In this document: positions 17,450 through 26,295 of the stretch, one piece after another
Position numbering within the stretch: position 1 is the stretch's first letter
Layout: each line of letters opens with the position of its first letter
Assembly: GCF_000014225.1 (NCBI RefSeq)
Contig: NC_008228.1
Span: 4,588,001-4,652,000 of the forward strand
Length of the DNA stretch: 64,000 nucleotides
From: Paraglaciecola sp. T6c
Lineage (GTDB): Bacteria; Pseudomonadota; Gammaproteobacteria; Enterobacterales; Alteromonadaceae
Direction of reading: 5' to 3'
Notes under the pieces: model-generated
What the model was told of the DNA's origin: nothing
What the model saw: the letters and a program-made list of their open reading frames with translations, nothing else
Databases searched by the model: none
Translations under genes and position numbers: made by a program

Positions 17450-17896
17450 TTACTCGTCTTTCGGGGCGTACTTGTCTTTCATCAAATAAGCAAACGCGGT
17501 ATTAAACGCAGTTTCTTGAAATACTTTTAGGCCAGTCTCAGCATACGGGATATGTACAGGGTTACGTCGTAAAGATTCTTTGATATCCGTGGGTGACATG
17601 ATCACCACGTCTAAATCAGGGATAAGTTCAATCGCCGCTTCCAGTTTGAAACCCACAGCACCACCAGCAAATTTGCCTTTCATGGGGCGCTGGCGAATAA
17701 CCACTTTGTCCACTTGGTAATCAGCCATTAGCTTGGCGAAGGTCTGCTGAAAATAGCGCAAATCACTGGCGCTATTAATGTTGGTTAATGTGAGTCGACG
17801 GCTACGAAAATCCGGCAGTTGGAACACCTCATCCGCCAAAGACAACAAACACACATTTACATCATTACTGTTTAATTCAACACCACAAACTTTCAT
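17450..17896 (-). CDS. DUF3010 family protein
   Basis: 148 residues matching my recollection of DUF3010: a start M-K-V-C-G-V-E-L-N-S-N-D, a central V-I-R-Q-R-P-M-K-G-K-F-A-G-G-A-V-G-F-K-L-E and the late phrase S-P-T-D-I-K-E-S-L-R-R. The alternation of strands and helices hints at an RNase-H-like fold, but that is speculation. No signal peptide or membrane segment. It lies 52 bases downstream of the halogenase-like gene on the same strand and may share its transcript, though the family also occurs elsewhere. Function unknown. Confidence 0.75.
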   Translation of the reverse strand: MKVCGVELNSNDVNVCLLSLADEVFQLPDFRSRRLTLTNINSASDLRYFQQTFAKLMADYQVDKVVIRQRPMKGKFAGGAVGFKLEAAIELIPDLDVVIMSPTDIKESLRRNPVHIPYAETGLKVFQETAFNTAFAYLMKDKYAPKDE

Positions 17897-17948
17897 ATAT
17901 CACCCAACTTATTAAGACCGGCGCAGTATAACGCAAAATTAAGGCTCG

Positions 17949-19442
17949 TTAACCCTGTTTGGTATAACGCGCTAAAAATTCATCATGAGATAACATTTGT
18001 CCTAAGGGCTGTTGTTTGGCTGTTTGTATTTTCTGCATGACTGCGAGTAATTCTTTTTTGCTAGGTACGTTAGCCGCGGGGTGATACCCCTGAGGCTCAA
18101 TGCCTTGACCTAGCATGACTTGTAACCAAGAAGCATCTCTAAATATATCGAGAGGCTCGTTAAAGATAGCCCCTGAACTTTTGAATAGAGCGATTTTTTG
18201 TTTTAACCGCTCTGGTATGGGCATTTCCCGCCTGTCTTTCCAAAAATCTGAATCATTTCGTTCATTTACATGATAATGCAAAATAATAAAGTCAGCGATA
18301 GTGGCAAATTCGGCCTTGGACTCTTCATTGTAGGCATCGATCACACTTTGCTCGATCGTCTCGTTCGGAAACATTTTTAATAATCGCACAATAGCAGATT
18401 GAATAAGGTGAATACTGGTAGATTCTAATGGCTCTAAAAAGCCACTTGAGAGACCAACTGAGACAACATTTTTGTGCCATTGCTGAGTTGTTCTTCCGGT
18501 TTGAAACTGTATTTTGCGTGCTTCATCCAAGGGTTTGCTGTCTAAATTACTCATCAAGGTTTGATGGGCATCTTCATCGGATAAATACGACGAACTGTAT
18601 ACAATGCCGTTGCCGTTTCTGTGCGTTAGCGGAATACGCCACTGCCAACCTGACGCATGGGCAATACTGCGGGTGTAAGGTAAGGTGCGCTCAAAGCGTT
18701 CGCTGGGTACAGCTAATGCCGTATCCGCTGGTAAATAGTCTTTCCAGCTTTCAAATTCGACCCCCATCGCTCCTTTGATTAGCAAGCCTCTTTGGCCGGT
18801 GCAATCAATGAATAAATCGCCCTCTATTTGTTGGCCGCTATGTAACTGCAAGCCGGTAATGAAACCCGACGGCTCGTCACGCTGCACATGCTCTATTTTC
18901 CCTTCTATTCGGGTTATCCCCGCCTTTTCGGATAGTTTGCGCAAGTACTGACCATACAAACCAGAGTCAAAATGATAGGCATATTGCATTTCGTATACTG
19001 GGTTTTGGGTATTGATTTTATTGAATTTTTGCTGTTCACAGCACAGATAATTTAAATCGAAATCCCACAGAGGTGTTGTCATGCCTGCTTGCTTGGCGCG
19101 CAGCCAATAATGTTGAAAACTGCAAAACCCCATGTTCGTACCTGGCGCACCAAACGTATGGTAATAGCTCTCATCTTTGACCCGCCAGTTTTCGAATTTT
19201 ATCGCCAGCTTGATTGTCGCTTTCGTTTCTCGTAAAAACTCTTTTTCGTCTAAACCTAGATAAGTGTTAAATGTGTGTATGGGAGGAATTGTCGCTTCGC
19301 CAACCCCTATGATGCCAATCTCTTCGGATTCAACTAATACAACCTCGACCTGCTCTTTTAAAACCTTACTGAGCATGGCAGCGGTCATCCAACCTGCCGT
19401 ACCACCACCTGCTATGACTACTTTGCGTATTGGCGCTGCCAT
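17949..19442 (-). CDS. Flavin-dependent tryptophan-halogenase family protein
   Basis: 497 residues from the ATG at 19442; a GTG nine bases upstream is possible. FAD binding is shown by G-G-G-T-A-G at about residues 12-17. The halogenase signature W-Q-W-R-I-P is near 266-271. The Lys in A-T-I-K-L-A-I-K (about 78) corresponds to the catalytic Lys79 of PrnA, and E-P-L-E-S-T (about 337-342) supplies the Glu/Ser pair near the substrate. All key residues are present, so it could be an active halogenase. Its natural substrate is unknown. This gene type often sits beside TonB receptors in sugar loci of Alteromonadales and Caulobacterales, as here, which makes tryptophan an unlikely target. Confidence 0.88.
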   Translation of the reverse strand: MAAPIRKVVIAGGGTAGWMTAAMLSKVLKEQVEVVLVESEEIGIIGVGEATIPPIHTFNTYLGLDEKEFLRETKATIKLAIKFENWRVKDESYYHTFGAPGTNMGFCSFQHYWLRAKQAGMTTPLWDFDLNYLCCEQQKFNKINTQNPVYEMQYAYHFDSGLYGQYLRKLSEKAGITRIEGKIEHVQRDEPSGFITGLQLHSGQQIEGDLFIDCTGQRGLLIKGAMGVEFESWKDYLPADTALAVPSERFERTLPYTRSIAHASGWQWRIPLTHRNGNGIVYSSSYLSDEDAHQTLMSNLDSKPLDEARKIQFQTGRTTQQWHKNVVSVGLSSGFLEPLESTSIHLIQSAIVRLLKMFPNETIEQSVIDAYNEESKAEFATIADFIILHYHVNERNDSDFWKDRREMPIPERLKQKIALFKSSGAIFNEPLDIFRDASWLQVMLGQGIEPQGYHPAANVPSKKELLAVMQKIQTAKQQPLGQMLSHDEFLARYTKQG

Positions 19443-19570
19443 ATTCCACACCCTATAAATTTACAGTGACTTATCATACCATTCCACGTTAATAAGTGAT
19501 CACTCAGCGAGAGTTTAAAAGGATTGGTATCATACTCATGTTTATGCATTAAATGCACAATCTGACGCAT

Positions 19571-19605
19571 AAAAAAGGCCCCAACAGTTAGCAAACTGAG
19601 GGGCC
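19571..19605 (-). terminator. Terminator of the TonB receptor gene
   Basis: On the minus strand GGCCCC and GGGGCC arms with partly paired inner bases are followed by six T. It begins about 18 bases after the receptor stop, so it ends that transcript before the halogenase-like gene, at least in part. Confidence 0.8.
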
Positions 19606-19622
19606 GAGTAGCAGTGTTTTAA

Positions 19623-22547
19623 TTAATAAAACGCGTAGTTAACGTTAACCATATAAGATGGGCCAAATTGACGACGAGCCGTTACGATACCGTTGGTATC
19701 CACTGTTTCCTCATCCACGTCAGTCAAGTTGGTGCCTTGCAATGAAACACGTAGCCCCTTGAGATAATCAATATCAGAGTTTTCGAAGTCGTAGCTAATT
19801 TGTGCATCGACTAGGGTTACGCCGTTACGCTGGGCCGTTTCAATTTTATTTGAGCCACCACGTTGATACGTAGAGTAATCAGAGCGATCGGTACCGGCGA
19901 CACGTATTTCAAAACCGTCCATGGCATAGTAAGCAGTCAATGAATACGTGCGATCAGATTGACCAACAAGCGGTGAACCATCATCTAGTTCTGCATCAAT
20001 GAAAATGGCCGATGCCGCAACACCAAAGCCATCTAAGCTGTCACTGAAAATGTTGAATGGTACGTTACCTGTCAATTCGATACCCTTCACTTCTCCTTTG
20101 AGGCCATCTTCAAAGAATGAATAGGTGCCGTAATCAGGCGGAGTGATTAAATCGCCTTCATTGTAGAAAACCCCTGCAGGATCATGCTCACCCGTGAACA
20201 CAGCTAATCTGTCGTGGAAACCCGGAATGTAGTAATCAGCACCGTCGTTTGTTTCGTCGTTTCTGAAGTTAATCAGTGAGCTATCACCACTGCTTTCTTG
20301 GGTTAGATTAACAAGATCTTTATAGAAAAGAACTGCTGATAAGTACCCTTCATCTTCGAAGTAATGCTCGAACGACAAATCAAAGTTGTTGGATTCTAGT
20401 GGGCGCAACTCAGGGTTACCAGCAAATTTAGACCAAGGTGAACCGTAGTCATTGACCGCCTCAATTGTGTTAGGAATAGCGATAAGCGTAATGTTTTGGT
20501 CAAACTTCACGAAGCTTGACGCTTTCATTTGATCTATACGCGCTCGGCTAATCGCTTTGTTCGCAGCAAAACGAACGAATTGATTGTCACCAACCTCCAC
20601 ACTGACGTTTAAGCTAGGCAGTACATGGCTGTATTCATCTCCCCCAGAAACAACGCATGATTCATCAATTTGTTGATCGTTATCGTCGTCACACACTGCA
20701 AAGTTAGCCCCAACAATACCGTTATAACCGGTAGAAGACTGATCCGTTTGTACGTATTGCAGACCCACGTTACCCATTACCGGGAAGTCAGCAATCTCGG
20801 TATTAAAATCGACTTTCGCGTAAATAGTGGTAACTTCTTCCTCTACTACATAGGTGTCGCCTAAACGGTCAGGTTCAAGTAAACCTGCATCATTATATTG
20901 ATACTCACCATCGTTGTATGGAGCAAAACCGTCGTATGCAACAACTTCACCTAAGCCAGCCCACGTTAAGTCGGCTAATCCGTTGTACACATATTGAGAA
21001 GGAATGGCATCAGAGAAAGGATATGAAGAGGCCGTTACGAAAAAGCCTTTGTTGTCTTTGCTCTTATAGCGGTCGCTGTAATTAATACCCGCGGTGACGG
21101 TATGGAAAATATCGCCGTCGAGTAAGCCAACCACTTCAAACTTGTAGGTGGTTAACTCTTCTTCGAAATCAGCATAATTTAAAAAGCCATCTTGGGCTTG
21201 AACGTAACTGTATGGGTCACCATTAGCCATCAATTCTGTTGTTGCAAAATTATCTGCAAGGTTTTTCAAACCGCCGCCCCAAGCTTGCGGCCCAGTTAAT
21301 TGAAGAGCGCTTGGGTCTGAGAATGCCTCTAAGCCCGTCGATCCGGTAAAGTAGATGCCGTCTTGGCTCATCTCGAATTCACGTGTACCAAATTGAGAAG
21401 GGTCAGTAGCGTCTAATGCACCATTACGAGCAAGGCCAGAATATGACTCCCCTTGTAGGTCGCGCTTAGTTGATTCACTTCTTGCTACATCAAGTTTAAC
21501 CGACCAGTTATCGTTTACGTGATATTCCACGTTTAAACCATAAACAGATAAATCCCCGTCTTTCTGCTTAGGATTGTTAATCAATACAGAGTTTGCGTTA
21601 ATCTGCGTACCTGTGGTGTTGAAGCCTGTACCTGTTACGTTTGTGGCTTCAAAAGGTTCGACAAAACCGCGAATAATACCTGAGTCAGAGAAGCTGATAT
21701 CCAACGCATCAATAACGATATTTAAGCTATCATTAGGTTGGAACTGCAACACGGCAGAAACAGTGTCACGGTCGAGCACTTGGCTTTGCACATTAGTATC
21801 CAAGCCTGATGGTAATATATGGCCATCTTCATTAGGTGGGTTGTATCCCCACACACCAAATTTACGCTGGTTATTAGGTGATTCAGTGGTCGCCAATGCC
21901 ACCGCCAAACCAATAGTATCGTCGGCAAATTTTTCAACGAATGATAGTGATAAACGATGGCCTTTATTATCAAATTCAGGGTTGTCTGAGTCACGGCCAG
22001 CAAGCTCATAAACACCATTAACCGTTAAGGTTTCTTGAGCTTGAAGAGGACGCACAGTTTGTAAATCAACTGTACCACCAATGCCTTGCACCATTAATGC
22101 CGCATCTGTTGTTTTATAAACGGTAGCACCTGTCATGATCTCTGACGGATACAAGTCGTATTCTACACCGCGGTTGTCGCCAATGCCGATTAACTCGCGG
22201 CCATTTAATGAGGTACCAGTGAAATCTTCTTTAAAACCACGGATAGAGATACCAGAGGTACGCCCACCTACTCTTTCACCAGACATACCTGGCAAACGCG
22301 CTAATGACTCTGCGATAGAGGAGTCTGGTAATTTACCAATGTCCTCAGCTGAAATGGCTTCTACGATTGAAGTATTCTCCATCTTTACCGCTTGAGCGCG
22401 GATAAGCGAACCTCGAATACCTGAGACTGAGATGACTTCTACATCCTCAGCTTGCGCAGCTTCCTGTGCAAAAGAGACGTTGGAATACATAGCCGTTGAG
22501 ACAGCGATAGACAACAAGGCTGGTTTAAAAAAGTGTGTGTTCTTCAT
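19623..22547 (-). CDS. TonB-dependent receptor of the sucrose locus
   Basis: 974 residues. Signal peptide (cleavage near V-S-F-A), then an acidic stretch with a TonB-box-like V-E-V-I-S-V-S-G. The plug domain has D-I-G-K-L-P-D-S-S-I-A-E-S-L-A-R-L-P-G and S-I-R-G-F, and a long 22-strand barrel ends in an aromatic residue (N-Y-A-F-Y). The plug wording is typical of the TonB-receptor group used by Xanthomonas, Caulobacter and Alteromonadales for carbohydrates. Its place beside an MFS carrier, amylosucrase and LacI regulator points to sucrose, as for SuxA of Xanthomonas. It imports substrate across the outer membrane with TonB energy. Substrate inferred from context. Confidence 0.88.
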   Translation of the reverse strand: MKNTHFFKPALLSIAVSTAMYSNVSFAQEAAQAEDVEVISVSGIRGSLIRAQAVKMENTSIVEAISAEDIGKLPDSSIAESLARLPGMSGERVGGRTSGISIRGFKEDFTGTSLNGRELIGIGDNRGVEYDLYPSEIMTGATVYKTTDAALMVQGIGGTVDLQTVRPLQAQETLTVNGVYELAGRDSDNPEFDNKGHRLSLSFVEKFADDTIGLAVALATTESPNNQRKFGVWGYNPPNEDGHILPSGLDTNVQSQVLDRDTVSAVLQFQPNDSLNIVIDALDISFSDSGIIRGFVEPFEATNVTGTGFNTTGTQINANSVLINNPKQKDGDLSVYGLNVEYHVNDNWSVKLDVARSESTKRDLQGESYSGLARNGALDATDPSQFGTREFEMSQDGIYFTGSTGLEAFSDPSALQLTGPQAWGGGLKNLADNFATTELMANGDPYSYVQAQDGFLNYADFEEELTTYKFEVVGLLDGDIFHTVTAGINYSDRYKSKDNKGFFVTASSYPFSDAIPSQYVYNGLADLTWAGLGEVVAYDGFAPYNDGEYQYNDAGLLEPDRLGDTYVVEEEVTTIYAKVDFNTEIADFPVMGNVGLQYVQTDQSSTGYNGIVGANFAVCDDDNDQQIDESCVVSGGDEYSHVLPSLNVSVEVGDNQFVRFAANKAISRARIDQMKASSFVKFDQNITLIAIPNTIEAVNDYGSPWSKFAGNPELRPLESNNFDLSFEHYFEDEGYLSAVLFYKDLVNLTQESSGDSSLINFRNDETNDGADYYIPGFHDRLAVFTGEHDPAGVFYNEGDLITPPDYGTYSFFEDGLKGEVKGIELTGNVPFNIFSDSLDGFGVAASAIFIDAELDDGSPLVGQSDRTYSLTAYYAMDGFEIRVAGTDRSDYSTYQRGGSNKIETAQRNGVTLVDAQISYDFENSDIDYLKGLRVSLQGTNLTDVDEETVDTNGIVTARRQFGPSYMVNVNYAFY

Positions 22548-22627
22548 GTGTTACCCCATTATTTTGTTTTACAACGCACTCAATCAAAGCATGGTTGAAT
22601 AGACGCTGTAATACGGTTAAAAGCCGA

Positions 22628-22640
22628 CCAGCTCGCTGGT
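22628..22640 (-). terminator. Weak hairpin after the MFS gene
   Basis: A CCAGC/GCTGG stem, extended by one pair at each side, is followed on the minus strand by CGGC and four T. It lies between the MFS stop and the receptor start and might partly end the MFS transcript. Confidence 0.3.
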
Positions 22641-22670
22641 TGCCTAATATTTGTTGAACTTTTAATACCA

Positions 22671-22685
22671 CATCGAAATTCGATG
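22671..22685. promoter_or_regulatory. 7-1-7 inverted repeat upstream of the TonB receptor
   Basis: CATCGAA-A-TTCGATG is a perfect inverted repeat with one central base, 124-138 bases before the receptor start. It does not resemble the CTTAAWCGTTTWAG sites elsewhere in the locus, so a different regulator, or a chance palindrome, is possible. Confidence 0.4.
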
Positions 22686-22752
22686 CTTATTCATTACCAA
22701 GCGATAAAGCGGCTTAGTTTTCTAAATAACGTTTCACTTAGCTGCAATATGG

Positions 22753-24030
22753 CTATGGCTTAGCGCCATATTCTGCTTCTTCGACCGTGGCTAAACGGCC
22801 TTCCGTTGGATTGAAAATGAAGTTGAGTAATAAGCCGATAAACAATATGCAGGAAAAACCTGTTGCAACGATAAACCCGTATTTTGCGTCCCCTCCGTTA
22901 GCATCACTGACCATGCCCATAATGAAAGGCCCAGCAGCTGCACCGGCAGCAGTAAAAAACAAGATGACGCCCGCAACGGTGCCATGTTCGTTTTTAGCAA
23001 AACAACAAATTCCTTTTGAATTGAAGGTTGGATAAATCACCGACATGAAAATACCGGTCAGAGGAAAAAGATACAAAGCGACGCTCTTACCACCCACCAA
23101 GCCGCCCATGAAGCACAGGGTGATTGCCAGGCTAAATAACATCAACACTAGGGCCCAGTTAAAGTGCTGCATCATCCAAATGCCCACAAACCGGCCGACG
23201 GCTCGCAGTGAAAAGAATACAGACACTGCATACACAGCAAGCATTTTTTCGGGACCGCTGGTATAGCAAGAAAATGAATCTGAGATATTGACCGCGTCAC
23301 ATACTAGGTAACTTGGCATCCAAACGTAGATGGCGCTCTCAGCGGCGACATACAAAAAGGCTCCGATAGAAAACCCCATAGCGTACGGGTTTTTAAGCAA
23401 TTTCAGACTACTCATGAAATTAACCGGCTTGTGGGTTTTAGCAGCAGGCACATGCTCCGGATAATCGACTTTCCACGCCATTAAAATAAGCAAAGTACAC
23501 AAGCCACCAGCAAGAACATAAAGTAATTTCCAGTCAACTCCTTCTCGGACCATCCAGGCAACAATCAGCGGCCCAATAATCGCCCCAACACCGAAAAACG
23601 CTTCAGCGCCGTTCATGGTGCCAGTGTGCTCTTTTGTAGAGCGAGAAATATCGCCAATAAGTGCCAAGGCTGCTGTTTTGAAAACACCAACCGCTAAGCC
23701 AGACAGAGTAATGAGACCTAAAATAAATTCGAAGCTATTACCGACTAGAAATAAGTAACACGATAAAGCAAATAAGGACAAACCCAATATGATGGTTCTC
23801 TTTCTGCCAAACTTGTCAGCCAAGAAACCCAAAAACAACCCCGAGAATGCGATACCAATCATGAACAACGAATGCATCAAACTCGCCTCTGTATTTGAGA
23901 CGTCAAATTCTCGTTTTACTTCTTTAATGATCTCTCCCACCGAGTCAGACGTCATAGCAAACATCATGAACATCAAGTAGGTGAGCCAGCGAATAAGCGA
24001 AGCATTGCTTGAATTTGAAACATTTTTCAC
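22753..24030 (-). CDS. MFS transporter of the sucrose locus
   Basis: 425 residues, twelve predicted membrane helices. The MFS loop signature between helices 2 and 3 is G-F-L-A-D-K-F-G-R-K-R-T (about 63-74). A Cys-containing loop (S-C-Y-T-S-G-P) follows helix 7. It belongs to the general MFS group rather than the sugar-porter branch. Placed between the receptor and the divergent amylosucrase gene, it matches the position of SuxC in Xanthomonas, so it probably carries sucrose across the inner membrane by proton symport. It and amylosucrase share a 286-base divergent control region with operator-like sites. Confidence 0.85.
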   Translation of the reverse strand: MKNVSNSSNASLIRWLTYLMFMMFAMTSDSVGEIIKEVKREFDVSNTEASLMHSLFMIGIAFSGLFLGFLADKFGRKRTIILGLSLFALSCYLFLVGNSFEFILGLITLSGLAVGVFKTAALALIGDISRSTKEHTGTMNGAEAFFGVGAIIGPLIVAWMVREGVDWKLLYVLAGGLCTLLILMAWKVDYPEHVPAAKTHKPVNFMSSLKLLKNPYAMGFSIGAFLYVAAESAIYVWMPSYLVCDAVNISDSFSCYTSGPEKMLAVYAVSVFFSLRAVGRFVGIWMMQHFNWALVLMLFSLAITLCFMGGLVGGKSVALYLFPLTGIFMSVIYPTFNSKGICCFAKNEHGTVAGVILFFTAAGAAAGPFIMGMVSDANGGDAKYGFIVATGFSCILFIGLLLNFIFNPTEGRLATVEEAEYGAKP

Positions 24031-24159
24031 TGCTTATTTCCTTTAAAGTAAAACGTTTGCCTCTAGAGACACGCTTGTGAATAAGTCGCCAATATGCTTT
24101 TACCTTAGCCCATTAACAATACATAACCGCAAATGTTAACGTTGATTAGCAAACAACAA

Positions 24160-24173
24160 CTTAATCGTTTAAG
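24160..24173. promoter_or_regulatory. LacI-type operator A
   Basis: CTTAATCGTTTAAG, palindromic except one pair, with the central CG typical of LacI-family sites. It lies 130 bases before the MFS start and 143 bases before the amylosucrase ATG, so it could serve both. It is near-identical to sites B and C. Confidence 0.75.
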
Positions 24174-24288
24174 ATAATGTAAAACGAAATTAACAAATAA
24201 ATTTAATTTTGTAAACACCCTGTAAAAAATAAAGCGAAAATCATTTACACTGGGTGACAAACGTACTATTAATCACATAACATTTTAA

Positions 24289-24302
24289 CTTAATCGTTTT
24301 AG
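24289..24302. promoter_or_regulatory. LacI-type operator B
   Basis: CTTAATCGTTTTAG lies 14 bases before the amylosucrase ATG, where a bound repressor would block initiation or early elongation. It is 129 bases from site A, so looping between the two is conceivable. Confidence 0.65.
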
Positions 24303-24316
24303 ACAGTTTGAGTACC

Positions 24317-26254
24317 ATGGATATAAAACTTGAAAGTAAACGCACCTTAACGCGTATTTTAGACGGCTTAGATTTAAGCGCTATGCCCAAACAAGACCAA
24401 GCTATATTTATCAGCCGAATGAATGAGCAGTTTCCTCGACTATTCTCGCTACTCATTGATATTTACGGTCACAGGTATGATTTTTTCTACTACCTGCAAC
24501 AGCTGACACAAACCTTGGCCAACGGCTTTAGTAAGCGCTCGAAGGCGCAAAAGGCAAAAGATCAAGCTAGATTGGCCGATCCTCATTGGTATCAAGATGA
24601 AAAGATGTTGGGTATGGCGTGTTATGTAGACTTGTTCGCGGGCGACCTTAAAGGACTCAAACAGAAGATCCCTTACTTAGTTGAGACCGGCATCACGTAT
24701 TTGCATTTAATGCCTCTATACGATTCTCCCGAGGGAGATAGTGATGGTGGCTATGCCGTATCAGATTATCGAAAGGTCAATAAGTCACTTGGCACAAATA
24801 ACGATCTTGAAGCATTATCGATAGCACTCGCTGATGCCGGCATCAGCCTCGTATTGGATTTTGTGTTTAATCACACCTCGGATGAACATAAATGGGCTGT
24901 CGCGGCCAAGTCAGGAGACGAACACTTCCAAGATTACTATTATATGTTTGATGACAAACGTATTCCTGACGAGTATGAGCAACATCTCAGAGAAATATTT
25001 CCTCAAGTTCGTCGAGGCAATTTCAGTTGGAATTCAGATGCCCATAAGTGGGTTTGGACGACATTCAACAATTTTCAATGGGATCTAAACTACACTAACC
25101 CCGCTGTATTTAATGCCATCACTGACGAGATGCTCTACCTAGCCAATCTTGGTTGCGAAGCGCTGCGCTTAGATGCGTTAGCATTTATCTGGAAAGAAAT
25201 GGGTACCAACTGTGAGAATCAAGATAAAGCGCACAGCTTGATCCAAGCATTCAACAGTTGTTTGCAAATCGCTGCTCCTGCAGTGGTCTTTAAGTCTGAA
25301 GCCATAGTACATCCTGATGAAGTCTTGAAGTACATCGACAAACAAGAATGCCAGCTGTCTTACAACCCCTTACTTATGGCACTTATCTGGAACACGCTAG
25401 CCACCAGAGACACGCATTTATTGACTGAATCTATGCAGAAAAGCTTTGAAATATCCCCTGACTGCGCCTGGGTGAATTATGTTCGTTGCCATGACGATAT
25501 TGGCTGGACATTTGACGATGCAGTAGCCCAACAACAAGGCGTAAACGGTTATGACCATCGTCGCTTCCTAAATCAATTCTACACCGGGCGCTTCGATGGC
25601 ACGTTTGCCACGGGCGTTGCCTTTGGCGAAAATCCCAGCAACGGTGACTGCCGTGTTTGCGGCTCTTTGGCTTCGCTTGCCGGGTTGGAGCAAGGCCTAC
25701 AAAAAAATAACGATACACTGATTAACCATGCTATCGCGAGAATACTATTGGTTCACAGCATTATCTTAAGCATCGGTGGCATTCCGCTTATTTATTCTGG
25801 GGATGAGTTGGCCTTACTGAATGATTACAGCTACGAACAAGACGAAAGCAAAAAACACGATGAGCGTTGGGTGCAAAGAATTGCCGTGACGGACGCGGAC
25901 ATTCAAGCCAGTAAGAAAAAAGACACACCGCAAAACCGGGTGACTAATGGTTTGCAAAACCTCATAGCGTTGCGTAAACGCCACAACGTATTTGGTCAAG
26001 CCGCCACGGGTATTATCGATACTCATCAAAGCGCACTATTCGCCTATCAACGCTCAGCAAAAGATGGCACCAGATTGTTAGCTATTTGCAATTTCAGCGA
26101 GCATAAGCAACAAATATCAAGTACTACTCTGGGTTTAGGTAGTGGTGATGTTTGGCACGATTTGCTTTCTGAGGTACGGGTTTCTCCGGCCCCCCAAGAG
26201 CTTGAACTTGCACCTTATCAGGTGATGTGGCTACTTAATGCTCAACCCGTTTAA
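24317..26254 (+). CDS. Amylosucrase (GH13 subfamily 4)
   Basis: 645 residues from the ATG at 24317; a TTG nine bases upstream also fits the frame. With this start the nucleophile falls at Asp286 (in A-L-R-L-D-A-L), the acid/base at Glu328 (K-S-E-A-I-V) and the stabilising pair at His392-Asp393 (C-H-D-D-I-G-W). These are the same numbers as in the well-studied Neisseria polysaccharea enzyme, strong support for both identity and start. An N-terminal helical domain (1-85) and the D-F-V-F-N-H-T region near 183 also fit. The enzyme uses sucrose to build alpha-1,4-glucan and free fructose in the cytoplasm, or hydrolyses it. It is the enzyme core of the locus and is preceded by two LacI-type operators. 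Confidence 0.93.
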   Translation: MDIKLESKRTLTRILDGLDLSAMPKQDQAIFISRMNEQFPRLFSLLIDIYGHRYDFFYYLQQLTQTLANGFSKRSKAQKAKDQARLADPHWYQDEKMLGMACYVDLFAGDLKGLKQKIPYLVETGITYLHLMPLYDSPEGDSDGGYAVSDYRKVNKSLGTNNDLEALSIALADAGISLVLDFVFNHTSDEHKWAVAAKSGDEHFQDYYYMFDDKRIPDEYEQHLREIFPQVRRGNFSWNSDAHKWVWTTFNNFQWDLNYTNPAVFNAITDEMLYLANLGCEALRLDALAFIWKEMGTNCENQDKAHSLIQAFNSCLQIAAPAVVFKSEAIVHPDEVLKYIDKQECQLSYNPLLMALIWNTLATRDTHLLTESMQKSFEISPDCAWVNYVRCHDDIGWTFDDAVAQQQGVNGYDHRRFLNQFYTGRFDGTFATGVAFGENPSNGDCRVCGSLASLAGLEQGLQKNNDTLINHAIARILLVHSIILSIGGIPLIYSGDELALLNDYSYEQDESKKHDERWVQRIAVTDADIQASKKKDTPQNRVTNGLQNLIALRKRHNVFGQAATGIIDTHQSALFAYQRSAKDGTRLLAICNFSEHKQQISSTTLGLGSGDVWHDLLSEVRVSPAPQELELAPYQVMWLLNAQPV

Positions 26255-26265
26255 TAGAACTGAGC

Positions 26266-26295
26266 AGCGAGTTGCTAACTTATGCGCAACTCGCT
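26266..26295. terminator. 10-bp hairpin between amylosucrase and lacI-type gene
   Basis: AGCGAGTTGC and GCAACTCGCT pair perfectly across a 10-base loop that contains the stop codon of the repressor gene. It separates two convergent genes. No T run follows on either strand, so it may act by pausing or RNA stabilisation. Confidence 0.5.
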
